Source: Flavihumibacter sp965649495
GTDB taxonomy: Bacteria > Bacteroidota > Bacteroidia > Chitinophagales > Chitinophagaceae
Reading direction: 5' to 3'
DNA length: 64,000 nt
Assembly (NCBI GenBank): GCA_965649495.1
Contig: CBFGLD010000001.1
Span: 1-64,000, forward strand
The first letter of the stretch is position 1. Each line of letters opens with the position of its first letter. The position numbers and the translations under genes are program-made. Positions 53,703 to 62,671 of the stretch are shown here, one piece after another. The notes beneath the pieces are model-generated. The model was not told where the DNA came from. It was given only the letters and a program-made list of their open reading frames with translations, and searched no databases.

Positions 53703-54294
53703 ATCTTTAAAAAACATTTGGGAGGGTGCAGGCAAGGCTGTCCATGCATCCAACGAGAGACCAATGCCTGAAAATTTACATGTCCGCAACCAGCGGCGCA
53801 AATTGGAGAAGGAACAGTTTAACGCGAGCATCTTACTATTCTTCACATTCCTGGTAATATTGAGTATGGGATTGTTTGCAAAGATGGACATAAAGTGGAT
53901 GATGACCTGGGTGGCTATGTACCTGCTTTCGCTGGTTTGCCTTGCGCAGTCCATTCTCCTTTACCTGAACTGGAAAAAACTCCGACGCATAGACGAAACA
54001 GCTCCTCCAATAAAACACTTGCAACAGTGGGAAGCCTATTACCGGTTTCGTAAGCAGCAGCTACGCTGGAATGGCCCTGCCTATTTTATTGCACTGAATG
54101 TAGTCATGGGAACGTATTTTGTTGAAATATTCCAGGGGCGTCCCTATAGAAATGTAGCAATCTTTCTGGCTGTATACATAGCTTGGATGTTATTTGCCTA
54201 CTTTTACATCGGCAGAAAAAAATTACGAAAGGAAGATAACTACCTGAAAGGCATCATCCAGGATCTCAGAGCCATGGAAGAGCAATTAAAATAA
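53689..54294 (+). CDS. Four-helix membrane protein, putative anti-sigma factor
   Basis: A 201-residue membrane protein. A soluble N-terminus (1-43; DFESLKNIWEGAGKAVHASN, HVRNQRRKLEKEQFN) is followed by four transmembrane helices (about 44-64, 70-93, 130-147 and 154-174) and a C-terminal helix (DNYLKGIIQDLRAMEEQL). It overlaps the sigma gene by 14 bp, which implies coupled translation and a regulatory partnership, but no classical anti-sigma or zinc-binding motif is seen. Similar sigma plus membrane-protein pairs are frequent in Bacteroidota. Its stop overlaps the convergent DUF92 gene by 9 bp. Confidence 0.75.
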   Translation: MQDFESLKNIWEGAGKAVHASNERPMPENLHVRNQRRKLEKEQFNASILLFFTFLVILSMGLFAKMDIKWMMTWVAMYLLSLVCLAQSILLYLNWKKLRRIDETAPPIKHLQQWEAYYRFRKQQLRWNGPAYFIALNVVMGTYFVEIFQGRPYRNVAIFLAVYIAWMLFAYFYIGRKKLRKEDNYLKGIIQDLRAMEEQLK

Positions 54295-54990
54295 GTAAAA
54301 CGCAACCAGGGCTCCGGTAAATGTATTTAGCAGGTTGACACCATCATTACCCACCCATCCCTTTCTTTCAAGGGTAGCTCCCATTAATGAATCGGCAATA
54401 TTACCGGACGTTCCCGCAGCTATAATCAACAAACCATTCTCCATGGACCCTGTCCCAATGGCATGGCAGATGGCAATTGCAGCACTGGCAAGAACTCCTG
54501 CCAGGGTACCTTCCAGGCTGATAACACCATTCTGTCCGCGAGTGGCAGGTCGAAGCGTTAAGATGTCAAAATTACGTTTACTGATGACCGTTCCTACCTC
54601 AGTCGAGATGGTATCTGCAGCGGCGGCAGAAAAGGCCGAAGCCACAATAGCCAGCATTAGGGGGGAATGAAATGCATAGATCGTTGCGAGTAACCCGGCA
54701 AGGCCAGCGATGAAACCGTTGGCCAGTACTTGGCCAGCGTTCCGTTTACCTTTGTTCCTTTCGGCCACACCGAGTCGGATTTTAAGGCTTGCTCTCCAGT
54801 GAGTAGCGGCCACGGCCATCACGAAAAAAAGACCCATACACGCAAAACCGGTCAACCCGGTGCCGGCAAAAACCAGGGCGGCAATAATCACTCCAAGGAG
54901 TGCAGCAGGCAGGGTAAGTTTGCTGTAGTATACACTCCATACCGCGGCAAGTAATGTAGTGCCACTAAAAATCAGGAGAGGCAGGTCCAT
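54286..54990 (-). CDS. DUF92 family membrane protein
   Basis: A 234-residue polytopic membrane protein of the DUF92/TIGR00297 family, related to plant phytyl-phosphate kinase VTE6. It shows the family motifs RASLKIRLGV-ERNKGKRNAGQVLANG (about 65-92), AFSAAAADTISTEVGTVI (about 118-135), NGVISLEGTLAG and GNIADSLMGATLERKG (about 195-210). A role in prenol/isoprenoid phosphate metabolism is suggested by plant homologues, not shown in bacteria. It is a single gene; its 3' end overlaps the convergent membrane protein gene. Confidence 0.9.
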   Translation of the reverse strand: MDLPLLIFSGTTLLAAVWSVYYSKLTLPAALLGVIIAALVFAGTGLTGFACMGLFFVMAVAATHWRASLKIRLGVAERNKGKRNAGQVLANGFIAGLAGLLATIYAFHSPLMLAIVASAFSAAAADTISTEVGTVISKRNFDILTLRPATRGQNGVISLEGTLAGVLASAAIAICHAIGTGSMENGLLIIAAGTSGNIADSLMGATLERKGWVGNDGVNLLNTFTGALVAFYLF

Positions 54991-55102
54991 GATCTAAAAT
55001 AACGGTCCTGCCCCTCCCTGCAAAAAATAAATCACAGACCTGACGGTGTTTCCACCAGAAATGCGGATGATGCCACATGCGTCCTGCCGTAGATATCTTG
55101 AG

Positions 55103-55121
55103 AAAACCGTAAAACGGCTTT
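55103..55121 (-). terminator. Weak hairpin at the end of the GH92 gene
   Basis: On the minus strand AAAGCCG, a TTTTA loop, and CGGTTTT make a 7-bp stem with one G-T pair that overlaps the GH92 stop codon. It ends in a short T-run, so it may act as a weak terminator. Confidence 0.3.
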
Positions 55122-57414
55122 AATCAGTCGGGCGGTCCTTTCTTTCCACTCCAAAATTCCGGGAGGGCGACTTCCCCAATCGAATGATCATCTCACCTCC
55201 CGAAACAATATCACGGTGCCGTATAAATGATTTCGGATAGGGCTTTCCATTCAGGTGAATCGACTGTATATATTTATTCAAACGCGACTGACCTTCCACC
55301 TTCACCCGGAAATTCTTGCCGCCTCCTACCCTGATTTCTGCCTCGCTCACTAACGGCGACCCCAAAACATACAAGCCGTTGGCGGGATTAACCGGGTAAA
55401 ATCCAAGTGCCGAAAACACATACCAGGCAGACATTTCACCAGCATCCTCATTGCCACAGATCCCATCGGGCAGGGTGGTATAGAAAGTATCCATAATCTG
55501 CCTGACGCGTTCCGCTGTTTTCCAGGGCTGCCCTGCATAATTGTATAAATAGGGGATGTGGTGATTCGGTTCATTACCATGGGCATATTGCCCGATCATT
55601 CCGGAAATATCCGGCGAAGCATCGGCATTCAATGCAGAGGTGAGTGCACTAAAAAGAGAATCCAGTTTTCCGGTAAACTTTCGGTCACCACCAAACAAAC
55701 CGATCAAACCATTTACATCGTGCGGTACCAGCCAGGTATACTGCCAGCCATTCCCTTCGCAGTAATCGTTCTTCCGGTGTGAGGCCTGGAATGGATCAAA
55801 GGGTGTCCGCCACTCCGTTGCTGTAAGCCGCCCCCGCATATGACCCGAAGACCGGTCAAAATACTGCTGATAAAGTTTCGACCTTTTGCCGAAATATTCC
55901 TCGTCTTCTTTTTTTCCCAATGCTTTCGCCATCAGCGCTATGCACCCATCCGATATAGAATATTCCTGGGCCTTGGCAACCGATTCGGTAATGCTGTCCG
56001 CCGGGATGAATTGCAATTGTTGCACCCATGCCAGGCCATCTCCCTGCTGCATGGCCGTATGTCGTATCGCCTCGTAAGCAAGGTCTACATCATAATTGCG
56101 ATAGCCTTTCAGGTAGGCATCCACGATTACAGGAACCGCAGGATAACCCACCATGGTATTGGTCTCATTTCCCTGGAGATGCCACAGAGGTAAGCGACCC
56201 TGTTCCTTATATATGGCCAGCAATGTTGATACCTGGTCGTTGACCTTTTCCGGCGAAATGATCGTCATCAAAGGATGCAGCCCTCGGTAGGTATCCCATA
56301 GGGAATAAATAGTATGGTTGGTAAAACCAGCACCAACATGAACCTTGCCATCAGCACCCCGGTAATCCCCGTTTACATCATTAAATACGGATGGGAAAAA
56401 CATGGTGTGATACAGTGCTGTATAAATTATCGTTTTTATGGTTGTATCCGCTTCGATGTGGATCTTTCCTAACTCCTTGTTCCAGCGATGCTGTGCAGCA
56501 GCCAGCACTGCATCAAAATTCCAACCAGGTAGTTCCGCTTCCAGGTTCATTAACGCATTTTCAGAACTTACCGGCGAAAGTCCCACCTTTAACTGCACCA
56601 CCCCATCTCCGGACATCTCCGGGAACAATATAGCTTTCATGTTTTTTCCCTTCCCTTCCACGCCCTGCAACGGTTTGCTTCCATCATATAGAAACACGGA
56701 ACTGGCCGTTGAAACCCGCATAGCAAAAAATAACCGCTGGTCTTTTGCCCAGCCCGTTGAAAAACGGTAACCCAGGAAAGTAGTATCATCCACTTTCCTA
56801 AAATAGGTGTCAGCCGGCGCATCCCACCCCATGCCAAATCCAAGATCTAACAGCAGGTGTGCATTACCGGTATCCGCGTAAGTGTATTCATGAAAACCGG
56901 TCCTTTCGGTTGCGGTCAGCCTTGCCTTCACTTTATATTTATCAAGATATACACTGTAGAAACCCGGGCTGCAGCTTTCCTGCTGATGTGAAAATCCGGA
57001 ACCATACCCGCTGCCCTCCTCATTGAACTTCATAGGAGTAAGCTGTACCTCCCCGTTGGCCGGCAACACCAATATATCATTCAGGTCTCCAATTCCTGTT
57101 CCACTAAGATGCGTATGCGTAAATCCAAGGATCTCCCTGCTTTTATAATTATAGCCGCTGCACCAATCCCACCCGTTGAATGTATCCCACGACTGCATAA
57201 TATTGGATGGACCTAACTGTACCATACCATAGGGCATGCTGGCTCCCAGGAAAACGTGTCCATGCCCCTCTGTACCAATAAATGGATCCACCCACCGGAG
57301 CAGGTCCTGTTGTGGTTTCGGAACCTGGGACTGAGCCTGACCGATAAAAAAGCTATTTAGTAATATTAGGATTACAAGCTGGAGATTTTTGATCCAAAAT
57401 TTTAAGAGAAACAT
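55120..57414 (-). CDS. GH92 family glycosidase (alpha-mannosidase type), secreted
   Basis: A 764-residue exported enzyme with a signal peptide (about 1-30, ending AQSQ). The N-terminal beta-sandwich (about 40-290; VDPFIGTEGHGHVFLGASMPYGMVQLGP; FTHTHLSGTG) and the (alpha/alpha)6 barrel (about 310-760) are complete: YSLWDTYRGLHPLMTI, GNETNTMVGYPAVPVIVDAY, YCEGNGWQYTWLVPHDVNGL, GNEPNHHIPYLYNYAGQPWKT and GNEDAGEMSAWYVFSALGFYPV. GH92 enzymes are calcium-dependent inverting exo-alpha-mannosidases, mostly alpha-1,2. The conserved Glu/Asp residues of these motifs are present. It is monocistronic, with no SusCD nearby. Confidence 0.94.
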   Translation of the reverse strand: MFLLKFWIKNLQLVILILLNSFFIGQAQSQVPKPQQDLLRWVDPFIGTEGHGHVFLGASMPYGMVQLGPSNIMQSWDTFNGWDWCSGYNYKSREILGFTHTHLSGTGIGDLNDILVLPANGEVQLTPMKFNEEGSGYGSGFSHQQESCSPGFYSVYLDKYKVKARLTATERTGFHEYTYADTGNAHLLLDLGFGMGWDAPADTYFRKVDDTTFLGYRFSTGWAKDQRLFFAMRVSTASSVFLYDGSKPLQGVEGKGKNMKAILFPEMSGDGVVQLKVGLSPVSSENALMNLEAELPGWNFDAVLAAAQHRWNKELGKIHIEADTTIKTIIYTALYHTMFFPSVFNDVNGDYRGADGKVHVGAGFTNHTIYSLWDTYRGLHPLMTIISPEKVNDQVSTLLAIYKEQGRLPLWHLQGNETNTMVGYPAVPVIVDAYLKGYRNYDVDLAYEAIRHTAMQQGDGLAWVQQLQFIPADSITESVAKAQEYSISDGCIALMAKALGKKEDEEYFGKRSKLYQQYFDRSSGHMRGRLTATEWRTPFDPFQASHRKNDYCEGNGWQYTWLVPHDVNGLIGLFGGDRKFTGKLDSLFSALTSALNADASPDISGMIGQYAHGNEPNHHIPYLYNYAGQPWKTAERVRQIMDTFYTTLPDGICGNEDAGEMSAWYVFSALGFYPVNPANGLYVLGSPLVSEAEIRVGGGKNFRVKVEGQSRLNKYIQSIHLNGKPYPKSFIRHRDIVSGGEMIIRLGKSPSRNFGVERKDRPTD

Positions 57415-57566
57415 GGTATAGCTGGATTTACTGCGAAAACAATGGCGAAAATTACACCGCTCCTCTCGATAAAAAACTGATTTACGGCAGTCAGGTCACC
57501 TTATTGGCAAACAATTTTCATTTCCGTACCTGATGAATGTTAGATAAATTACCATTGCTGCAACAT

Positions 57567-57574
57567 TAATTTTG
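57567..57574 (+). promoter_or_regulatory. pta-ackA -7 box
   Basis: TAATTTTG is a perfect match to the Bacteroidota -7 consensus TAnnTTTG. It lies 19 bp before the pta ATG, in the 179-bp gap between pta and the divergent GH92 gene. Confidence 0.5.
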
Positions 57575-57593
57575 CCAAAATTCACCTGAAAAG

Positions 57594-59690
57594 ATGACCA
57601 GGACCATATTCATTGCAACGGCGGAGCCTTATAGTGGAAAATCAATTGTAGCCCTTGGCGTACTTAATATGCTGCTGGGAAAAGCCCGCAAAGTGGGGTA
57701 TTTTAAACCCATCATTAACGATGAGCCCGTTGAAAAAAAAGATGTGGATATAACCACGTTCATAGAACATTTTGGTCTTCACATGTCTTATGAAGATACC
57801 TACGCTTTCACCCGCCAGCAGGCAATGCGCCAGATTGAAAAAGATGACCGAAGTGCCCTGATCGATACCGTCATAAGAAAGGTTAAACAATTAGAAGAGA
57901 CCTATGACATCACCGTAATTGAAGGCAGCGACTACCTGGGCGAAGGCACTGCTTTTGAGTTCGAAACCAATGTGACGCTGGCCCGCAACCTGAATTCCCC
58001 CGTTATCATTGTTGTTTCCGGTACAGGCAAATCCACCGCGCAACTCATCAACAGTGTCCAGGCCATCCTGCGAAATTTCCGCTCACGCGACTTACAAGTT
58101 CTGGCGGTAGTGGTGAATAAGGTCAAAAAAGAAATGGCCGATGACGTACGTGACCTCCTGTCTGCCCAACTGGAAGATACCATCCTCGCCGTGATTCCGG
58201 AGATCCGCGACCTGCAGAACCCCACCATGAAAGAAATCTACGAACAGATCGGAGGAAAGCTGATACTGGGCGAAAAAGAACTTAGCAACCAGGTAGACAA
58301 TTTCGTAACCGGCGCCATGCAGTTACCCAGTTTCCTGAATTACATTACCGACAACTGCCTCATAGTTACCCCTGGTGACCGAGGTGACATCATTATTGGT
58401 GCCATACAAGCCAACCTTTCCGCAAATTATCCCCGGGTGGCAGGTATAGTACTGACTGCAGGCATTGAACCGGACAAGCCTGTCCTGAAATTACTGGAGG
58501 GGCTACCTTCGGTAATACCCATTATCAGTGTACCAACCGGTACATTTGGCACCACCACCCAATTGGGTTCCATCAATGCCAGGATCACACCGGACAATAA
58601 GAAAAAAATAGAACTGGCCATCACTACTTTCGAAAAATATGTGGACGTAAAAGCACTGGATCAGAAGATCATCACCTTCCAACCGGAAGGTATTACACCC
58701 CATATGTTCCAGTATCAACTGGCTAAACGCGCCAGGAACCAGATCCGGCATATAGTTTTGCCGGAAGGCAACGACGACCGCATTTTACGGGCGGCAGCAA
58801 AATTGATCAACCAGGAATTGGTGAAACTTACCATCCTCGGGGATGCTACGGAAATTGCGGCATCCATTAAAAGATTAGGGCTTGACCTGGACATACGCCA
58901 CATCCAGATCGTAGACCCTTCCCGGTCCGAACATTACCAGGAATATGTGGAAACACTCTACGAATTGAGAAAAGCAAAGAACCTTACGATGGAAATGGCT
59001 TATGATCTCATGACCGATGTTTCCTATTTTGGAACCATGATGGTCTATAAGGGCCATGCAGACGGGATGGTTTCCGGAGCAGTTCATACCACCCAGCATA
59101 CCATACGTCCGGCACTGCAATTCGTAAAAACAAAACCCGGCATATCAACAGTTTCTTCAGTTTTCTTCATGTGCCTGCCTGATCGGGTATCGGTATTCGG
59201 CGACTGTGCCGTTAACCCGGACCCCACAGCTGAGCAGTTGGCAGAGATCGCCATTTCCTCGGCCGAAAGCAGCAGAAATTTTGGCATAGAACCCCGCATC
59301 GCCATGCTGTCCTATTCCTCCGGAAGTTCGGGTGAGGGGGCAGATGTTGATAAAGTGCGCCAGGCAACAGCTATCGTGAAACAGAAACGCCCCGACCTGA
59401 AAATTGAAGGTCCCATCCAATACGATGCTGCCGTGGACCCCATCGTAGGAAAACAAAAATTGCCCGGATCTGAAGTAGCCGGACAAGCCAGCGTACTGAT
59501 CTTCCCCGACCTGAATACCGGGAATAATACCTATAAGGCAGTACAACGGGAAACCGGCGCGCTGGCCATCGGCCCCATGCTGCAGGGATTGAATAAACCT
59601 ATTAATGACCTGAGCAGGGGATGCACGGTAGATGATATCTTCAATACCGTTATCATTACTGCCATCCAGGCACAGGAAGCTAACCAATAA
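57594..59690 (+). CDS. pta: Phosphate acetyltransferase Pta (long form)
   Basis: A 698-residue cytoplasmic enzyme that interconverts acetyl-CoA and acetyl phosphate. The long form has an N-terminal P-loop domain (about 1-200; AEPYSGKSIVALG), a DRTGG-type domain (about 215-340) and the catalytic PTA domain (about 375-695; RHIVLPEGNDDRILRAAAKL, DGMVSGAVHTTQHTIRPALQ, MLSYSSGSSGEGADVDKVRQA, QYDAAVDPIVG). Layout as in other Bacteroidota and in E. coli Pta. It forms an operon with ackA, 13 bp downstream. Confidence 0.96.
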   Translation: MTRTIFIATAEPYSGKSIVALGVLNMLLGKARKVGYFKPIINDEPVEKKDVDITTFIEHFGLHMSYEDTYAFTRQQAMRQIEKDDRSALIDTVIRKVKQLEETYDITVIEGSDYLGEGTAFEFETNVTLARNLNSPVIIVVSGTGKSTAQLINSVQAILRNFRSRDLQVLAVVVNKVKKEMADDVRDLLSAQLEDTILAVIPEIRDLQNPTMKEIYEQIGGKLILGEKELSNQVDNFVTGAMQLPSFLNYITDNCLIVTPGDRGDIIIGAIQANLSANYPRVAGIVLTAGIEPDKPVLKLLEGLPSVIPIISVPTGTFGTTTQLGSINARITPDNKKKIELAITTFEKYVDVKALDQKIITFQPEGITPHMFQYQLAKRARNQIRHIVLPEGNDDRILRAAAKLINQELVKLTILGDATEIAASIKRLGLDLDIRHIQIVDPSRSEHYQEYVETLYELRKAKNLTMEMAYDLMTDVSYFGTMMVYKGHADGMVSGAVHTTQHTIRPALQFVKTKPGISTVSSVFFMCLPDRVSVFGDCAVNPDPTAEQLAEIAISSAESSRNFGIEPRIAMLSYSSGSSGEGADVDKVRQATAIVKQKRPDLKIEGPIQYDAAVDPIVGKQKLPGSEVAGQASVLIFPDLNTGNNTYKAVQRETGALAIGPMLQGLNKPINDLSRGCTVDDIFNTVIITAIQAQEANQ

Positions 59691-59703
59691 ACAGTCAAGA
59701 GGG

Positions 59704-60912
59704 ATGAATATTTTAGTGATAAATTCAGGGAGCAGCTCCATCAAATACCAGCTTTTCCGAATGCCACAGGAAAAACCCGCCTGCAGCGGATTGGTTGAAC
59801 GAATAGGGCTGAATACTTCTGCTATAACACATAAAACCTTCACTAACGGACAGGAACAAGTTAAGAAGGAAGAATTAAAACTGGCCAATCACGAGGAGGG
59901 CCTGCACGAAGTGGCAAGGCTGCTGACGGATACAGTATTCGGTGTCATAAAAGACCCATCCGATATAGAGGTGGTGGGGCACCGCGTGGTGCATGGCGGG
60001 GAAAGCTTCAAGGAAACCACCATCATAACTGCTGCCGTTAAAGAAAAGATCAGGGAGCTGTTTTCACTGGCCCCTTTACATAACCCTGCAAACTTCCTGG
60101 GAATAGAAGTGGCAGAGAAGATCTTCAGCAGAGCCCGCCAGGTAGCCGTTTTTGATACTGCCTTTCACCAGACTATGCCTGAAAAAGCATACCGCTATGC
60201 CATACCGGAAGTATTCTACAAAGAGCACCGGATCAGGGCTTATGGATTCCATGGAACCTCACATAAATATGTCAGTGAACAAGCTGTTGCAAGACTCGGA
60301 AATCCCGCTGCAAAAATAGTTACCATTCATTTGGGTAATGGCTGCAGCATCGCAGCAGTGGATGGAGGTAAAGCCGTAGATACCACTATGGGCTTTGGCC
60401 CTCTCAGCGGACTGGTCATGGGCACCCGGTCGGGTGATATTGACGCTTCCATAATTTTCCATATGATAGAAGTATTGGGTTATTCAGCAGCGGAGGTGAG
60501 TGAGATCCTCAATAAAAAAAGCGGCATGCTGGGGTTAACCGGCTTCAGTGATATGCGTGACATCCGAAAAGCCATAGCGGCAGGTGATCATGCAGCCGAT
60601 CTTGCTTACGATCTGTATGCCTACCGAATCAAAAAAACCATTGGAGCATATGCTGCCATTATGAATGGCCTGGACGCAATTGTTTTTACCGCAGGCGTGG
60701 GCGAGAACGATACCGAAATACGCCATCGCATTTGCAAAGACATGGATTGGATGGGAATTGAGCTGGATGAAGAGAAAAACCTGGAACCCTGCAGCAGCAT
60801 ACGCCTGGTCAATACCAACCGCGGCAAAGTGAAAATAATGGTAATACCTACAAACGAAGAACGGGAGATCGTAAAACAATGTTTTGAACTTATAAGCAAA
60901 GTGCCGCAATGA
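59704..60912 (+). CDS. ackA: Acetate kinase AckA
   Basis: A 402-residue enzyme of the ASKHA fold that makes ATP and acetate from acetyl phosphate. Motifs: MNILVINSGSSSIKYQLF (start), HRVVHGGESF, APLHNPANFLGI, VAVFDTAFHQTMP, YGFHGTSHKYVS, IHLGNGCSIAAV, MGFGPLSGLVMGTRSGDID and VFTAGVGEND. The ATG at 59704 is chosen because the family starts with this strand; a frame open from 59632 would overlap pta and add 24 residues. Its last 23 bp overlap the convergent cheB gene. Confidence 0.96.
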   Translation: MNILVINSGSSSIKYQLFRMPQEKPACSGLVERIGLNTSAITHKTFTNGQEQVKKEELKLANHEEGLHEVARLLTDTVFGVIKDPSDIEVVGHRVVHGGESFKETTIITAAVKEKIRELFSLAPLHNPANFLGIEVAEKIFSRARQVAVFDTAFHQTMPEKAYRYAIPEVFYKEHRIRAYGFHGTSHKYVSEQAVARLGNPAAKIVTIHLGNGCSIAAVDGGKAVDTTMGFGPLSGLVMGTRSGDIDASIIFHMIEVLGYSAAEVSEILNKKSGMLGLTGFSDMRDIRKAIAAGDHAADLAYDLYAYRIKKTIGAYAAIMNGLDAIVFTAGVGENDTEIRHRICKDMDWMGIELDEEKNLEPCSSIRLVNTNRGKVKIMVIPTNEEREIVKQCFELISKVPQ

Positions 60913-61471
60913 TATACGGAAGTTCATTTGCCGGTACCACCCTGTCTACATTTACATTTGCACAGGCCTGCCTGGGCATATAATCCACTTCTGCGGTATC
61001 CGGATCCTGTACGATCACCATACCTCCATTATTTTTAATGGATGCCAGGCCCGCCACCCCATCAGCGTTTGCACCCGATAATAAAATGCCGGCTACGGAA
61101 GATCCGAATACAAAAGCGGCGGATTCAAAACATACATCAATGGAAGGCCTGCTGAACTGGACTTTTTCTGATGTATCTAACCCAAAAGAATGCAGGTTCT
61201 CCACTAATAAATGATAACCGGGAGGCGCCAGGTAAATCACTCCCGAATGCAGCGTGTCTTTGTCTTCCACTTCCCGAACTTTTAAAGAAGACCGCCCCCC
61301 CACCAGTTCCGCTAGCGTTGAATCGGCATCGCTCTTCCGGTGTAGTACGATCACAATAGTGCTCTTCGTCCGGGGAGGAAGGGCAGCTACAATATTCAAC
61401 ACCACTTCCAGGCTTCCCGCCGAGCCGCCTATCACTAAAACCTTCTTTTTATTTATTTCATTTTCCGCCAT
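60890..61471 (-). CDS. cheB: CheB-type methylesterase domain protein, no receiver
   Basis: A 193-residue stand-alone CheB catalytic domain. The triad is visible: Ser17 (GGSAGS), His44 (VLHRKS) and Asp137 (SGANADGVAG), with spacing like classical CheB. It has no N-terminal receiver. CheB demethylates or deamidates chemoreceptor glutamates; in non-motile bacteria with CheR and hybrid kinases it may act on a different sensor protein. Its 5' end overlaps the cheR 3' end by 19 bp, so the two are coupled. Confidence 0.92.
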   Translation of the reverse strand: MAENEINKKKVLVIGGSAGSLEVVLNIVAALPPRTKSTIVIVLHRKSDADSTLAELVGGRSSLKVREVEDKDTLHSGVIYLAPPGYHLLVENLHSFGLDTSEKVQFSRPSIDVCFESAAFVFGSSVAGILLSGANADGVAGLASIKNNGGMVIVQDPDTAEVDYMPRQACANVNVDRVVPANELPYIIAALCL

Positions 61472-62265
61472 ATTTTCTCTTTGGGATCAATTTGTACAAA
61501 TCTGGAGGCTATAGGTGAAAAACGGATGTTTTCTTTCGTGCCCAGTACCAGGTAGCCCAGGCTTTCGAGACTTTCCTCAAACAGGTTCAATACCTGGTTT
61601 TGCAAGTCCTTATCAAAATATATCAGCACATTTCTGCAGAATATTACCTGGAACTCATTAAATGAACGGTCGGAAACAAGATTATGGGTGGACGCTATCA
61701 TCCGCTCCCGGAAGCGCTTATCAAAAATAGCCCAGTCGTACTGGGCAGTATAATAGGAAGAAAAATCATTCTTGCCGCCTGAGTGTATATAATTTTCAGA
61801 GTAGTTCTTCATCTGAGTCAACGGAAATACTCCCTTCTGAACATTTTCCACCACAGCCGGATTCATATCAGTGGCATACAGCAGCGACTTATGCAACAGG
61901 TTGGCCTCTTCCAGCAGAATAGCCATGGAATAAACCTCTTCTCCAGTGGAACATCCTGCGTGCCAAATGCGGATAACCGGGTGCGTAGCCAGGATAGGCA
62001 GCAATTTTTCACGGATATAACGGTAAACCTGTGGATCCCGGAACATTTCTGTAACATTTACCGTCAATTGCTCTACCATATGTCTCGCGTACGCAGTATC
62101 GTTACGAAGCCGGTATAGCAGCTCAGCAAAGCTCGCAATCCTGTCTACTATAAATAACCTGTTGATCCTCCTGCGAAGGGATGCCTGCGCATAATTGGTG
62201 AAATCATATCCATGAAGGGTGAACAATTCGTTCAACAATTGTTCCAACTCCTCGTCATTGACCAT
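61453..62265 (-). CDS. cheR: CheR-type protein-glutamate O-methyltransferase
   Basis: A 270-residue S-adenosylmethionine-dependent methyltransferase. An N-terminal helical domain (about 1-70; LNELFTLHGYDFTNYAQASLRRRI) precedes the SAM domain with IWHAGCSTGEEVYSMAIL (about 100-117), ATDMNP and FQVIFCRNVLIYFD. It should methylate glutamates on a sensor. The ATG at 62265 is used; a TTG at 62286 would add seven residues and overlap the response regulator stop. It lies in the cheR-cheB pair downstream of the receiver and hybrid kinase genes. Confidence 0.93.
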   Translation of the reverse strand: MVNDEELEQLLNELFTLHGYDFTNYAQASLRRRINRLFIVDRIASFAELLYRLRNDTAYARHMVEQLTVNVTEMFRDPQVYRYIREKLLPILATHPVIRIWHAGCSTGEEVYSMAILLEEANLLHKSLLYATDMNPAVVENVQKGVFPLTQMKNYSENYIHSGGKNDFSSYYTAQYDWAIFDKRFRERMIASTHNLVSDRSFNEFQVIFCRNVLIYFDKDLQNQVLNLFEESLESLGYLVLGTKENIRFSPIASRFVQIDPKEKIWRKMK

Positions 62266-62282
62266 ATGGATCTCGCCGTATT

Positions 62283-62651
62283 TCAAAGCATATATTTCTG
62301 TAAAATTTTTTCCAGGTGATCCACATTCACCGGTTTGGATATATAATCATCGGCACCCGCAGCCAGGCACTTTTCTTTGTCACCCGCCATCGCCTGAGCC
62401 GTTACTGCAACTACTGGCAATTTCCGGTATTCATCACGGGCTCTCAACCGGGAAAGGGCCTCATAACCATCCATATCCGGCATCATCATGTCTAATAAAA
62501 GCAGCTGCACCTGCGCTCCATTATCCAGGTGTTTAAACGCCTCATCCATACCCGTGGCAGTCAGGCAATCAAATCCCCTCGATCGCAGCACTGCCTTCAG
62601 CGCATATATGTTCCGGGTGTCATCATCTACTATCAGGATCTTTTTTTCCAT
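62283..62651 (-). CDS. Single-domain response regulator
   Basis: A 122-residue receiver domain with the acidic pocket Asp9-Asp11 (IVDDDTRN), phospho-acceptor Asp54 (LLLLDMMMPDMDGYE), the switch Thr in VAVTAQAM and the conserved Lys in YISKPV. There is no output domain, so it works by protein contact. It resembles the last receiver of the upstream hybrid kinase (shared MDMMMP/LDMMMP, AVTA-AM, D-EKC, YI-KPV), suggesting descent by duplication. It lies 20 bp after the hybrid kinase gene and 17 bp before cheR. Confidence 0.92.
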   Translation of the reverse strand: MEKKILIVDDDTRNIYALKAVLRSRGFDCLTATGMDEAFKHLDNGAQVQLLLLDMMMPDMDGYEALSRLRARDEYRKLPVVAVTAQAMAGDKEKCLAAGADDYISKPVNVDHLEKILQKYML

Positions 62652-62671
62652 TTCCTTTTTGGCGTTTGTAT

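Noticed and set aside
59157..59888. A 243-codon minus-strand open frame
   Set aside because: It lies opposite the strongly supported pta and ackA genes and shows no motif.
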